Of a DNA stretch of 64,000 nucleotides, positions 19,556 through 28,667 are shown one piece after another. This DNA is from Mojavia pulchra JT2-VF2 (GTDB lineage: Bacteria; Cyanobacteriota; Cyanobacteriia; Cyanobacteriales; Nostocaceae): assembly GCA_019359325.1 (NCBI GenBank), contig JAHHHN010000002.1, positions 310,001 to 374,000 of the forward strand. Direction: 5' to 3'. Each line of letters starts with the position of its first letter. Positions within the stretch are counted from its first letter, which is position 1. A program made the position numbers and the translations under genes. The notes beneath the pieces are model-generated. The model had not been told where the DNA came from. It saw only the letters and a program-made list of their open reading frames with translations, and did not search any database.

Positions 19556-20281
19556 TTAATAACAACCTTGACGTAGTAAACTGGCAATTTCATAATGACA
19601 ATGTTCTGTCAGTTCAGCTACAACAGTTTTCGCTTTTTTTCCCTGATATTGTTTTTGTTGTTGAGAGGTAATCCAATAAGGGCGACCAATTAACACAGCA
19701 ACCCGACGATAAATTACCAAGGGATGCCAACCTGGTTGATTAAACAAAGCTTCTGAAGGGTCAAACAAACTTAACAAGCGTAAAGGAAAACCAGGAGTGT
19801 TTACTTCCTCAAGGGAGGCGATCGCAATTGGCAAAATTGCTAAGTCTTTTACAGATGCTCGCAATGCCAAATGGGCAAATCCCCGTTGAAATTCACCCAC
19901 TTGATCGGGTTGGGTAAATTTTACCATTGGTTCGGTTCCTTCGGGAAATACCCCTACCATCTGCTTGGACTGCAACAGCAACTGGGACTGCACAAAAAAG
20001 CTCTGCTGGCGGTGTTGGCTATCTTCTAAGGGAAAGCACCCCAATTGTCCCGTAACCAACTCCCGCATGATTGGTACTTGTCCCATGTAGTGATGACAAG
20101 CAAAGCGGATCGGACTCGATAGCGCTTCCATTAAAATAAATGCGTCCATAAAACTGCGGTGATTGCTCACCACTAACACGCTGGCATCCTGGGGAATACG
20201 ATCCTCGTAATAACGAAATATTTGTGTTGAAAGCGCCATTAATGACCAGCGAGAAATCTCCAGGGGGCTATTTAGACTCAT
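19556..20281 (-). CDS. Lysophospholipid acyltransferase family protein
   Basis: The LPLAT fold is shown by the HX4D motif SNHRSFMD (His41, Asp46) and the FPEGTEPM segment of the substrate site. At 241 residues it is a one-domain enzyme. It differs from the window's PlsC at 11072-11710, so it may act on another acceptor. Its gene precedes an alpha/beta hydrolase gene, recalling the two domains of phytyl ester or diacylglycerol acyltransferases. A plain glycerolipid acyltransferase is equally possible. The ATG start is the first in frame. Confidence 0.82.
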   Translation of the reverse strand: MSLNSPLEISRWSLMALSTQIFRYYEDRIPQDASVLVVSNHRSFMDAFILMEALSSPIRFACHHYMGQVPIMRELVTGQLGCFPLEDSQHRQQSFFVQSQLLLQSKQMVGVFPEGTEPMVKFTQPDQVGEFQRGFAHLALRASVKDLAILPIAIASLEEVNTPGFPLRLLSLFDPSEALFNQPGWHPLVIYRRVAVLIGRPYWITSQQQKQYQGKKAKTVVAELTEHCHYEIASLLRQGCY

Positions 20282-20658
20282 AAATGATCAATAATATTTT
20301 TCAGAAAATATCGCAGTTTGTCTTGATTTATTATTTACATTTCTTTACTACCGCTACGACCGTCTTAAGGTAGAAATGTTTAATCCATAGAGCAGCTATA
20401 TTTTGTGGTTTATTATCTATGTGTTACAAGTCACAATCGATGCAATCAAAAATTTTCAGAATTATTCTTATTAGCTAATTTTCAATTTTTGTTGATTAAT
20501 TAGCTGAGGTTATATATATCATAAATTAATCTTGAACCCGACAAATTTGCTAATATCAAGGTGTGATTTGAAAAAAAAGTAACAATGTTATATAATTACG
20601 TGGTTTTACCGATAATATTTCCAGAAAAAACGTTTTAATAAGTTGTTTTTTATTCTGC
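20282..20658. promoter_or_regulatory. Divergent intergenic region upstream of metG
   Basis: These 377 very AT-rich bases separate the leftward acyltransferase gene from metG. They must hold the promoters for both directions. No ORF, hairpin leader or T-box-like structure stands out. Confidence 0.45.
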
Positions 20659-22260
20659 ATGAATCTAGTGAATAAAAAAGAAAAGACATTTGCACTGACA
20701 ACTCCGCTATATTATGTAAACGATGTACCTCACATTGGTAGTGCCTATACAACAATGGCAGCAGATGTCGTAGCACGCTTTCAGAGGCTGTTAGGGCATC
20801 AGGTTCTACTGATTACAGGTACAGATGAGCATGGGCAAAAAATACAACGAACAGCCGAGAGTAAAGGGCGATCGCCACAAGAGTTTTGTGACGAAATATC
20901 AGCAGGATTCGTCTCCTTATGGCAGGTATTAAATATTCCATATGATCGCTTTATTAGAACTACCTCACCTCGCCATGAAGCCATAGTTAAAGAATTTTTT
21001 GGGCGGGTATGGGAAGCAGGCGATATCTACCTGGGACAACAAAAAGGCTGGTACTGCGTAGCCTGTGAAGAATTTAAAGAAGAAAGGGATCTGCAAGAAG
21101 GAAATCGTTGTCCGATTCACACTAACAAAGAAGTCGAGTGGCGAGATGAGCAGAACTACTTCTTTCGATTATCAAAATATCAAACTCAACTGACAGAATT
21201 TTACCAGTCTAGACCAGAGTTTATCCAGCCTGCTAGCCGCCGTAATGAAGTCTTGAACTTTGTAAATCAAGGGTTACAAGATTTTTCGATTTCACGGGTA
21301 AATTTAGATTGGGGCTTTCCAGTACCAGTTGATCCCAAGCATACTCTTTACGTCTGGTTTGATGCACTGCTAGGTTACATCACAGCGTTGCTAGAACCCG
21401 ATGCAGAACCGACTTTAACAAATGCCTTAGCCACATGGTGGCCGATAAATGTGCATTTAATTGGTAAGGATATTCTGCGTTTTCATGCAGTTTACTGGCC
21501 AGCAATGCTACTTTCAGCTGGCTTACCTTTGCCAGAGCGAGTATTTGGACATGGCTTTTTAACCAAAGATGGTCAGAAGATGGGTAAAAGCCAAGGTAAT
21601 ACTCTCGATCCTGTAGAACTAGTCCAGCGCTACGGTAGTGACGCCGTTCGTTATTACTTCCTTAAGGAAATTGAGTTTGGTAAAGATGGCGATTTTAATG
21701 AAGTTAGATTCATTAATGTTCTGAATGCAGATTTGGCAAATGATTTAGGCAATTTACTCAATCGCACTTTGAACATGATGAAGAAATACTGCGCCGGTAA
21801 TGTGCCATCAATTGCCAATGAAGCCATTCCGGTTGAAAATCCTTTAAAAGCGATTGGCTTAAGTCTAGGGGAGCAGGTAAAACAAGCTTACGAAGCGCTA
21901 GCTTTCAATCAAGCCTGTGAAGCTATCCTTGTAATGGTTCAAGCCAGCAATAAGTTTATTGATGAACAAGCCCCTTGGTCATTATATAAACAAGGACAGC
22001 AGCAGGCATTAGAAAAAGTGCTTTACACAGTTCTAGAATCAGTTAGACTAGCAGCTTATCTGCTGTCTCCAGTGATTCCGAATATCAGCAGCGATATTTA
22101 TCAGCAGTTGGGCTTCGGAATCAACTTTAACGATCAAACAGAAAGTGCAATTGCAGCACCTTTCAGCATTCATGGAACTTGGGGGATACTATCGAGTAAA
22201 CAACAGTTGGGCACACCCCAACCAATCTTTAAGCGAATAGAAACCCCAAAAAACGATTAG
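20659..22260 (+). CDS. metG: Methionyl-tRNA synthetase
   Basis: MetG charges tRNA-Met with methionine. The class I signatures are HIGS (residues 25-28) and KMGKS (307-311). Between them a zinc knuckle reads CVAC then CPIH, so one zinc is likely bound through three Cys and a His. The 533-residue length means the C-terminal dimerisation/tRNA-binding domain of longer enzymes is absent, as is usual for this short form. The ATG start MNLVNKKEKTFALTTPLYYV is well supported. Confidence 0.97.
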   Translation: MNLVNKKEKTFALTTPLYYVNDVPHIGSAYTTMAADVVARFQRLLGHQVLLITGTDEHGQKIQRTAESKGRSPQEFCDEISAGFVSLWQVLNIPYDRFIRTTSPRHEAIVKEFFGRVWEAGDIYLGQQKGWYCVACEEFKEERDLQEGNRCPIHTNKEVEWRDEQNYFFRLSKYQTQLTEFYQSRPEFIQPASRRNEVLNFVNQGLQDFSISRVNLDWGFPVPVDPKHTLYVWFDALLGYITALLEPDAEPTLTNALATWWPINVHLIGKDILRFHAVYWPAMLLSAGLPLPERVFGHGFLTKDGQKMGKSQGNTLDPVELVQRYGSDAVRYYFLKEIEFGKDGDFNEVRFINVLNADLANDLGNLLNRTLNMMKKYCAGNVPSIANEAIPVENPLKAIGLSLGEQVKQAYEALAFNQACEAILVMVQASNKFIDEQAPWSLYKQGQQQALEKVLYTVLESVRLAAYLLSPVIPNISSDIYQQLGFGINFNDQTESAIAAPFSIHGTWGILSSKQQLGTPQPIFKRIETPKND

Positions 22261-22312
22261 TACTTTGAATTTTTGATTTTGGTTCATTTCTAAATTCTCT
22301 CAAAAAATTTAT

Positions 22313-22336
22313 CGGGGCTGCACTCAATTAGCCCCG
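22313..22336 (+). terminator. Hairpin downstream of metG
   Basis: CGGGGCT (22313-22319) pairs perfectly with AGCCCCG (22330-22336) around a ten-base loop, about 50 bases after the metG stop. The following bases (GAAGTTTATC) are not a good U-tract, so termination may be weak. Confidence 0.5.
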
Positions 22337-22417
22337 GAAGTTTATCATAAGCTGCTCTAACTTGCGTTAAAAAAGTAAAAATTTTGTATCAAATATCACA
22401 AGGATAACAACAGAGGT

Positions 22418-23056
22418 ATGACAACAATGTTAAATAATTTAGAAAATGATTCGATATTTACGCCGGAACAAGTTTTAGAGAATAGGGGTCGTGTAGCTAT
22501 ATTTATTGATGGCTCAAATCTATTTTATGCTGCACTGCAACTAGGAATCGAAATTGATTACACTAAGTTGCTGTGTCGATTAACTGGCGGTTCTAGGCTG
22601 TTACGTGCTTTTTTCTATACTGGAGTAGACCGGACAAACGAGAAGCAACAAGGTTTTCTACTGTGGATGCGTCGCAATGGCTATAGAGTCATTGCTAAAG
22701 ATTTAGTACAACTCCCAGATGGCTCAAAAAAAGCCAATTTAGATGTAGAAATTGCAGTAGATATGATGGCCTTAGTGGATTCTTATGATACAGCAGTGTT
22801 AGTAAGCGGCGATGGGGATTTAGCCTACGCTGTGAATTCAGTCAGCTATCGTGGTGTACGGGTAGAGGTTGTAAGTTTACGCTCAATGACTAGCGACAGC
22901 TTAATTAATGTTAGCGATCGCTACATTGACTTAGAAGCCATCAAAGAAGATATTCAAAAAACCCCTCGCCAAAGCTATCCATATCGACCTTTATCCACTA
23001 TGGGTTTTTTGGATGACCCAAGAGATAGTGACGGACATTTAGAAATTCAAGATTAA
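22418..23056 (+). CDS. LabA-like NYN domain protein
   Basis: The 212-residue protein is a NYN/DUF88 (PIN-like) domain. Acidic residues expected at the metal site are seen in IFIDGSNLFYAA, NLDVEIAVDMM and VSGDGDLAYAV. LabA of Synechococcus, a member of this family, affects circadian output; other NYN proteins are RNases. The last base of its stop codon region overlaps the next gene (TAATG), so the two are translationally coupled. The ATG start is at MTTMLNNLEND. Whether it acts as a nuclease or a clock-output factor cannot be told. Confidence 0.85.
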   Translation: MTTMLNNLENDSIFTPEQVLENRGRVAIFIDGSNLFYAALQLGIEIDYTKLLCRLTGGSRLLRAFFYTGVDRTNEKQQGFLLWMRRNGYRVIAKDLVQLPDGSKKANLDVEIAVDMMALVDSYDTAVLVSGDGDLAYAVNSVSYRGVRVEVVSLRSMTSDSLINVSDRYIDLEAIKEDIQKTPRQSYPYRPLSTMGFLDDPRDSDGHLEIQD

Positions 23057-24321
23057 TGAAGCAGTCAGAAGCAAGAAACCAGGGCAGAGGAATTTCAAAC
23101 GACAAGGGGGGAAGTAAAACACATTCCCCCCAATTCTTTTCATACCAATTTCTTAGTAATTTACAACTAAAAGTAAATTGGTTTTACCTACCTGTGACTT
23201 TTTTATTATTTATAGGATTAGTCTCCTGCCAAGGTAAATCTCCCACAGGTAACCAACCAAATGCTTCGGGTGCATCTGGACAAAATACAGATAGCAATTT
23301 GACTTTTTTTGGTGTTGCTTTTGAACAGTTTGATGAGGTAGGAAGACCGATTTGGAAAGTCAATGCTAAAGAAGCAAAATACACTAAAGAAAAACAAATT
23401 GGTCAGGCTGAAAGTCCATATGGTGAACTATACCAAGATGGCAAAGTGGTTTACCAAATCAAAGCAGAACGAGCAGATATTGAACAAGACGGGAAACAAC
23501 TATTTCTCAAAGGTAAGATACTTGCTACAGATCCTCGTAATGGTATTGTCTTGCGAGGTAATGAATTAGAATGGCGTCCCCAAGAAGATTTATTGATTGT
23601 TCGTAACCAGATCAACGGAACTCATAAACAATTACAAGCAGTAGCGCAGGAAGCACGAGTTAAAACCCGTGAGCAGCGCATGGAATTTTCGGGAGGAGTG
23701 GTAGCAAACTCTGCTGATCCCCAATTGCAAATGCGAACCGAGCATTTAATTTGGCAAATCAAAGAAGAAAAATTAATTGGCGATCGCCCTGTACAAATTG
23801 ATCGCTACAAAAATAATCAAATTACCGATCGTGGTAGAGGCAATACTGTTGAAGTGAACTTGAAAACAAAGATTGCCACCGTCACAAAAAATGCCCAGCT
23901 AGAATTACTAAACCCACCTATGCAAATAACTAGTAATTCTATGATCTGGAACATGAACGCGGAAACTGTCACTACAAAGTCTCCCGTGCGTGTATTCCAC
24001 AGTGCTGAGAATGTCACCGTGACCGCCAATCAAGGTGAAATGAAGATACCGCAAAAAACGGTTTTTTTAACAGGCAATGTCAACGCCGTTGGGCAACGCC
24101 GCCAGACCCTAAAATCTCGGACATTAACTTGGTATTTAGATAATAAGTTGTTGGAAGCTCAAGGCAACGTAGTGTATAACCAAGCTGACCCACCATTAAC
24201 TTTTAGGGGTGAAACCGCCGTTGGTAATCTACAAACAGAAAATATTGTCGTCAAAGGCGGTAGTCCAGGCGATAGGGTAGTTACAGAAATTATTCCTCAA
24301 GAAAAAATCAAAGGTCAATAG
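23056..24321 (+). CDS. lptC: LptC-like lipopolysaccharide export lipoprotein
   Basis: The N-terminal region holds a membrane segment ending in a lipobox-like LVSC (FLLFIGLVSCQGKS). The following domain (LTFFGVAFEQFDEVGRPIWKVNAKEAKY) is LptC-like, and the rest is beta-rich with OstA-type repeats (for example EWRPQEDLLIVRNQ, LTWYLDNKLLEAQGNVVY). LptC passes lipopolysaccharide from the inner-membrane transporter to the periplasmic bridge. At 421 residues it is about twice the proteobacterial length, which is usual in cyanobacteria. The start overlaps the stop of the NYN gene by one base. About 55 residues precede the lipobox, so translation may begin a little further in. Confidence 0.85.
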   Translation: MKQSEARNQGRGISNDKGGSKTHSPQFFSYQFLSNLQLKVNWFYLPVTFLLFIGLVSCQGKSPTGNQPNASGASGQNTDSNLTFFGVAFEQFDEVGRPIWKVNAKEAKYTKEKQIGQAESPYGELYQDGKVVYQIKAERADIEQDGKQLFLKGKILATDPRNGIVLRGNELEWRPQEDLLIVRNQINGTHKQLQAVAQEARVKTREQRMEFSGGVVANSADPQLQMRTEHLIWQIKEEKLIGDRPVQIDRYKNNQITDRGRGNTVEVNLKTKIATVTKNAQLELLNPPMQITSNSMIWNMNAETVTTKSPVRVFHSAENVTVTANQGEMKIPQKTVFLTGNVNAVGQRRQTLKSRTLTWYLDNKLLEAQGNVVYNQADPPLTFRGETAVGNLQTENIVVKGGSPGDRVVTEIIPQEKIKGQ

Positions 24322-24362
24322 TTTAGGGATTAGTTATTAGCCAAAAACTTTTAGATTCTTGG

Positions 24363-25685
24363 CTAACTTTTGAACACAACTTCATTACGGTTAGCGGCTC
24401 CCAGTTCGGGTAAAGAGTTGATGGTTGAGTGGGGGGTGATAGCAGCAGGGACTTCTGGAGCTACTTGTAATTGCTGCACTAAACGTTGCAACAGTTGGTC
24501 TTGTCCAGCACGGAAACCTGATACATTAGTACCACGATTAAGGATAGCAAACCAAACCAAACCGCGATCGCGTGTCGGCATCACCCCAGCTAAAGCGCTC
24601 ACATCCCGCAGAGTACCAGTTTTCATGACTGTGCCAGCAGGCATATGTCTAGCGTGCATTGTTCCGCGGTGATCGAACCCAGACATGGGAAACAAGTCAG
24701 CTATAGTCAAGTTATGAGCTACGGCTTCCTGTTGCATTGCCATCAACATGGCACAAGCAGCTCTTGGAGAAATCCGATTTTCTGGCCCTAGTCCAGAACC
24801 ATTGATTAACTGAATTTCCGACTCTGGAACTCTAGCCAGCCTAGCAGCAGTTGATTGGACTACAGGCGCTCCTCCTACTGATTCTGCCAGCATCTCTGCC
24901 ATCTCGTTATTGCTGAAAACGTTCATCTCCTTGATGAGTTGCTTTAAGGGCAAAGAGCGATGACGAATCAACACAGCTTGTTGAGGATTGGGTTGTGCTG
25001 CGACTTTGACAGCACCAGCAATCACAACTTTAGGCTTCGGCGTGCCTTTGGGCATAATCGAGTGTATGAAATTTGCAGGGCGAGTCCAAGTACCAGAATT
25101 TAATGCTTGTTTAAATATTTGGCCTGCTAACAGCGGATGACGTTGGAAATTCATCGCAAAATTGCCAGTAATTACCAAATTACCCTTTACCTGCTTAATA
25201 CCCATTTTGTTAAGAGTATTACCAAGAGCGATCGCTTCCTCCCATACCAACATCGGATCACCACCACCAGTAATCACCAAATCACCTTGCAATACACCGT
25301 TGACTATTGGCCCTGTGGCACTTACCAAAGTCTCAAATTGGTGATTTGGCCCCCAAGTTTTAAAAGCAACTAGTGAGGTAGCAATTTTAGTTAAAGAAGC
25401 AGCAGGCAGAGGTGTTGTACCTTGGTGATTCGCCATGAGCATTGGCCCCGACTGCATCCAAATTCCTTGACTTTCTGCCAGATTTTGTGCCACCAATTTT
25501 GATGTTATCAGCCCCTGAAGATAGCCTTGTACTACATTAGCTCCAACTGGATTTGGATCAGGAGCAATTACCAAGCCAGGGCTACTTTGCCAAGCCAAGG
25601 CATCTAAGGCTTCTAACGGCTTGATCTTTAACCCAACCATTTCCAGCCAAAGTGTAACCAGACCTGAACCCAATATTTCCAGCAT
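24363..25685 (-). CDS. dacB: D-alanyl-D-alanine carboxypeptidase (PBP4/DacB family)
   Basis: This peptidoglycan-trimming penicillin-binding protein (S13 family) shows all three active-site motifs: SLTK (Ser97-Lys100), the SxN motif in VFSNNEMAEML, and KTG in VMKTGTLRDVSALAG. At 440 residues it is full length. The N-terminal part (MLEILGSGLVTLWLEMVG) may be a poorly conserved signal anchor. It converges with the lptC gene with only about 40 bases between stops. Confidence 0.92.
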   Translation of the reverse strand: MLEILGSGLVTLWLEMVGLKIKPLEALDALAWQSSPGLVIAPDPNPVGANVVQGYLQGLITSKLVAQNLAESQGIWMQSGPMLMANHQGTTPLPAASLTKIATSLVAFKTWGPNHQFETLVSATGPIVNGVLQGDLVITGGGDPMLVWEEAIALGNTLNKMGIKQVKGNLVITGNFAMNFQRHPLLAGQIFKQALNSGTWTRPANFIHSIMPKGTPKPKVVIAGAVKVAAQPNPQQAVLIRHRSLPLKQLIKEMNVFSNNEMAEMLAESVGGAPVVQSTAARLARVPESEIQLINGSGLGPENRISPRAACAMLMAMQQEAVAHNLTIADLFPMSGFDHRGTMHARHMPAGTVMKTGTLRDVSALAGVMPTRDRGLVWFAILNRGTNVSGFRAGQDQLLQRLVQQLQVAPEVPAAITPHSTINSLPELGAANRNEVVFKS

Positions 25686-26290
25686 ATTTTATTCCTCTAT
25701 TAGGATGTGAAAAGTTGTTTCCTGTGCTAATATTCAATCTTTTTCATGCTTATCAGCATGGAGTCATAATAACTAATGTTTTTTCCATTTGAGGTAGAGT
25801 GGATAATATGAGTTATGTGTATCTTTTTAATCAGCAATTAAACCATATAATTCTATAAGCTCGTAAATATAAATACGAGTGAATAAGTAAGATACAGTAT
25901 AAGATAATAACTTCGATGTTCAATTACTCAGTAAATCTTGATCCCCGAAGCTGCTTGTAGAGCTATTTATCATCGCTAAAAAGTTCCACCTTGCCCAAAA
26001 CAATATTTTAATTAGCCTTTATCAATCTAACAATTTAAGCTGACTTGACATCGTAAAGTGGCAATGAACCACAACAAGCGCAATTATAAATAGGAAGTTT
26101 AGCGTTGTAAACCTTTTTTTATCAAATAGGAAAATCCAACTCTGGTACAGAATAGTATAAGTTGTCTTTAAAAACGACGGAATTATTAATTTAACTGCGA
26201 TTTTTCAATATAAAAGCTGTTAGGTTAGCTATCGAAGCAAGACTTCTCCAGAAGTGAAAGCGCGAGGGTGGCAAAATCCACCCCTAACGC
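25686..26290. other. 600-base intergenic region, no gene seen
   Basis: This AT-rich region lies between the LOG protein gene end and the dacB start (both minus). It should hold the dacB promoter. Close to the LOG stop there are two small inverted repeats: ACTTCTCCAGAAGT (about 26242-26255) and GGGTGG/CCACCC (26266-26283). No ORF or RNA gene is convincing. Confidence 0.5.
26266..26283 (-). terminator. Hairpin just downstream of the LOG gene
   Basis: On the minus strand GGGTGG and CCACCC form a six-pair GC-rich stem with a six-base loop ATTTTG, eight bases after the LOG family stop codon. There is no U-run, so this is a weak terminator candidate. Confidence 0.4.
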
Positions 26291-27376
26291 CTACTTCCTT
26301 TCTGGATGTACTGTCTCTTCTATTGAATGATTAGCCATCTGGTTAATCACGGCAATCATCTGATATAAGCGTCCTAAGTCGCGTTGATTAAAATACAAAA
26401 CAAGGCGGGGTAGCTCAATCGTTTCATCTTGAGCTTCTTGAAGCAATGCCTGGCTTTTTTCAATCCGTCCTTTGACCAGAATGTCGCTAAAATCAGCATT
26501 AAGTTGCTCTACCTCAGCTTCAGATAAATCTGTTGTTAAGCGGATTACTAACTGATCGCCTACGTAGCGACTAGAATGGTAAACTTGGTAAAAACGCGTA
26601 ATAGCATCACAAGCTACATCCAAGTTGTCTGCGACTGTATAAAGGCTGGGGTCTTCAGGACTGACAAGACCTTTTTGTACTAATTGTTGATCAATGTATT
26701 GGCTCCAAGACCGCCAATAATCGCCACCAGGAATATCGATTAAAACTAAAGGCACTGGGCCAAATTTACCCGTCTGACTTAATGTCATGCACTCAAAAGC
26801 TTCGTCTTGAGTGCCAAACCCGCCAGGGAACAAGGCAACAGCATCACTTTCTTTCAAGAGAAATAGTTTGCGGGTGAAAAAATACTTGAAGTTAATCAGC
26901 TTAGGATCACCCTCGATAAAGGGGTTAGCTTGCTGTTCAAAGGGCAACTGAATGTTTAAACCAAAAGAATTTTCGCGTCCCGCGCCTTCGTGACCCGCCT
27001 GCATGATGCCACCACCACCGCCTGTCATCACCATAAATCCCAACTGAGTCACAGCGCGAGCAAAGTCCACTGCCATGTGATATTCAGGGGTTTCTGGAGC
27101 TAGGCGAGCAGAACCAAAAATGGTGACCTTACGGACGTGTCGGTAGTTATAAAACAGCTTAAAACCCCGTTCCATGTCTGCTAGAGAAGCCGACAATATC
27201 TTCCAATCGAGACGTTCAATGTCACTATCAGCCAAACGCACTATCGTAGTAAGTGCCTGCTTGATGAGTTGCTGATTTTTTAACGTCGGTAACCGAGCAA
27301 TTAATTCAGCGATATCCGCCTGTAGAGACTCTAATGTGTCAAACGACGCAGATGAAGTCATGAGAACTGCTGCCAC
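26291..27376 (-). CDS. LOG family protein (Rossmann fold, TIGR00730-like)
   Basis: LOG proteins are phosphoribohydrolases that release cytokinin-type bases or related nucleobases from nucleoside monophosphates. The active-site motif PGGxGTxxE is seen as PGGFGTQDE (residues 184-192), and a glycine-rich nucleotide loop TGGGGGIMQAGHEG comes earlier. At 361 residues it is longer than plant-type LOG (about 200): it has a helical N-terminal extension of about 80 residues and a C-terminal extension of about 90. The natural substrate of this longer bacterial type is not certain. Confidence 0.88.
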   Translation of the reverse strand: MAAVLMTSSASFDTLESLQADIAELIARLPTLKNQQLIKQALTTIVRLADSDIERLDWKILSASLADMERGFKLFYNYRHVRKVTIFGSARLAPETPEYHMAVDFARAVTQLGFMVMTGGGGGIMQAGHEGAGRENSFGLNIQLPFEQQANPFIEGDPKLINFKYFFTRKLFLLKESDAVALFPGGFGTQDEAFECMTLSQTGKFGPVPLVLIDIPGGDYWRSWSQYIDQQLVQKGLVSPEDPSLYTVADNLDVACDAITRFYQVYHSSRYVGDQLVIRLTTDLSEAEVEQLNADFSDILVKGRIEKSQALLQEAQDETIELPRLVLYFNQRDLGRLYQMIAVINQMANHSIEETVHPERK

Positions 27377-27961
27377 AATGGCATTATATTTTATCTAATT
27401 ATGCTGTGCTATTTATCAACCGCTTCGCGCAGTTGCTTAGTAGATAATCAAAAGTTTTTGTCTGTTGACTATCGACTACTTCATCACAATAAAAAGCACC
27501 TTTGGTTTATTATTAACCAAGGCGCTGGTGACGACTTTCGCCGTCAACCTTTGTTCATCAAAGCGAATTATTTATTTGACATTAGCTTCTATTTCAATTA
27601 ACGTAGCTCAGTAAGTTGCTACGCGAACATCATATGGCTCTAGAAGTTATTTGCCAAACTTAACTCACTTAATATCGCTACTGCAAACAGGCGATCGCCC
27701 GCCTTTTAGGTAATATTACACTTATCTAAGGTTACCGTAACTCCTTGACACCTAAACAACTGTTGTCAGTCAAAACAAGAGTCTAGGGATTTTCTCTCAA
27801 GGAATAACAGAATTAATTTAGCAGCGGGAACTTTACTATTTTACCACTGTCAAAAGTTGTTTTGAGACGCGAAGTTTCGCGCCTCTCAAACTTATTAACA
27901 AATATTCACCTAAAGCTAGAGCAAATGGATAAGTCAGAAAGGTTGGAGTCCCTATTGAGTT
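27377..27961. other. Intergenic region downstream of trxA
   Basis: 585 bases between trxA and the LOG gene. A small in-frame ORF at 27401-27601 has no recognisable feature and is not called. A terminator-like hairpin lies at 27861-27890, and one HIP1-type site is near 27690. Nothing else stands out. Confidence 0.5.
27861..27890 (-). terminator. Probable trxA terminator hairpin
   Basis: TTTGAGA pairs with TCTCAAA and an inner CGCGAA pairs with TTCGCG, with a two-base bulge. It lies about 70 bases after the trxA stop on the minus strand and is followed on that strand by AAAACAACTTTTG. It is GC-rich in the inner stem; the U-tract is imperfect. Confidence 0.5.
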
Positions 27962-28285
27962 TCAAAGATACTTTTCCAAAGTGTTAGCTAATGTAGTTTT
28001 AGGCACGGCACCGACGACCATATCCACTTTCTGCCCACCCTTAAAAATCATCAATGTGGGAATGCTGCGGATGCCATACTGGCTGGCAACATTAGGATTC
28101 TCATCAGTGTTGACTTTAACGACTTTTATTTGGCCTTCATACTGAGAGGCAATTTCATCGACTACAGGAGCTACCATCCGGCAAGGACCACACCAGGGTG
28201 CCCAAAAATCAACTAAAACAGGTACATCGCTGTCGAGTACTTCTTGCTTAAACGTAGAATCCGTAACTTGTGCAGCTGCTGACAT
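27962..28285 (-). CDS. trxA: Thioredoxin
   Basis: TrxA is a small dithiol-disulfide reductase. The active site WCGPC is at residues 31-35, the cis-Pro region reads [10 protein letters not shown], and the 107-residue length is standard. It would take electrons from ferredoxin- or NADPH-thioredoxin reductase. It lies downstream of Yfr1 and GuaB3 on the same strand, a neighbourhood conserved in other cyanobacteria. Confidence 0.97.
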   Translation of the reverse strand: MSAAAQVTDSTFKQEVLDSDVPVLVDFWAPWCGPCRMVAPVVDEIASQYEGQIKVVKVNTDENPNVASQYGIRSIPTLMIFKGGQKVDMVVGAVPKTTLANTLEKYL

Positions 28286-28402
28286 GCCTAAAAACCTTTG
28301 CCAATTATATTTCTGAGTTTCGTGAAAATTCTACCATAGCAAAAACAGTTGCTTCGGAGTGAAGGATGTACATTTGCAAAGAAGCTTTAGAATTTATTCA
28401 CA

Positions 28403-28478
28403 AACATAAGGAACCGCCCGAACAGTAGTCCGGGCGGAGTGTGGTGTGAGGAGTGAACGGAAACATGCGTCTCCGCTA
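28403..28478 (-). ncRNA. yfr1: Yfr1 small regulatory RNA
   Basis: Between guaB3 and trxA, on the minus strand, the sequence has the Yfr1 layout. A 5' hairpin CGGAGAC-GCAT-GTTTCCG (28475-28458) is followed by the unpaired, nearly invariant ACTCCTCACAC motif (28454-28444), then a strong terminator hairpin CCGCCCGGAC-TACT-GTTCGGGCGG (28437-28414) and a U-rich tail. A -10 box TACAAT (28489-28484) ends about six bases before the expected 5' end. Yfr1 is a cyanobacterial sRNA whose CU-rich motif base-pairs near ribosome-binding sites (outer-membrane porins in Prochlorococcus), and in other cyanobacteria it is likewise found between guaB and trxA. The exact ends are estimated. Confidence 0.93.
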
Positions 28479-28483
28479 TCTCT

Positions 28484-28489
28484 ATTGTA
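28484..28489 (-). promoter_or_regulatory. -10 element of Yfr1
   Basis: TACAAT on the minus strand, placed six to seven bases before the predicted Yfr1 5' end. It fits a sigma-70 type -10 box. No clear -35 element is seen. Confidence 0.6.
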
Positions 28490-28667
28490 GGCGACATATG
28501 CAATTTTTCCAGTAATTGTTTGAGAGTCTGGAAAAATTAATTTAAGCTTTTGAAGTTGATATCTACTAAGGATTAAGTATTAGGTATTAGCTAGTGGGCC
28601 TTGAGTATTAGGTTCATAGTATGGGGAAAACTCCTCCCCAGCCCCTAATCCCCAGTCCGCAATCGCT

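Noticed and set aside
26266-26283. Riboswitch-like structure before dacB or after the LOG gene
   Set aside because: Only simple short hairpins are present; no conserved riboswitch motif is recognised.
27401-27601. 66-codon frame between the LOG and trxA genes
   Set aside because: No similarity to a known protein, no ribosome-binding site, and it lies in AT-rich spacer.
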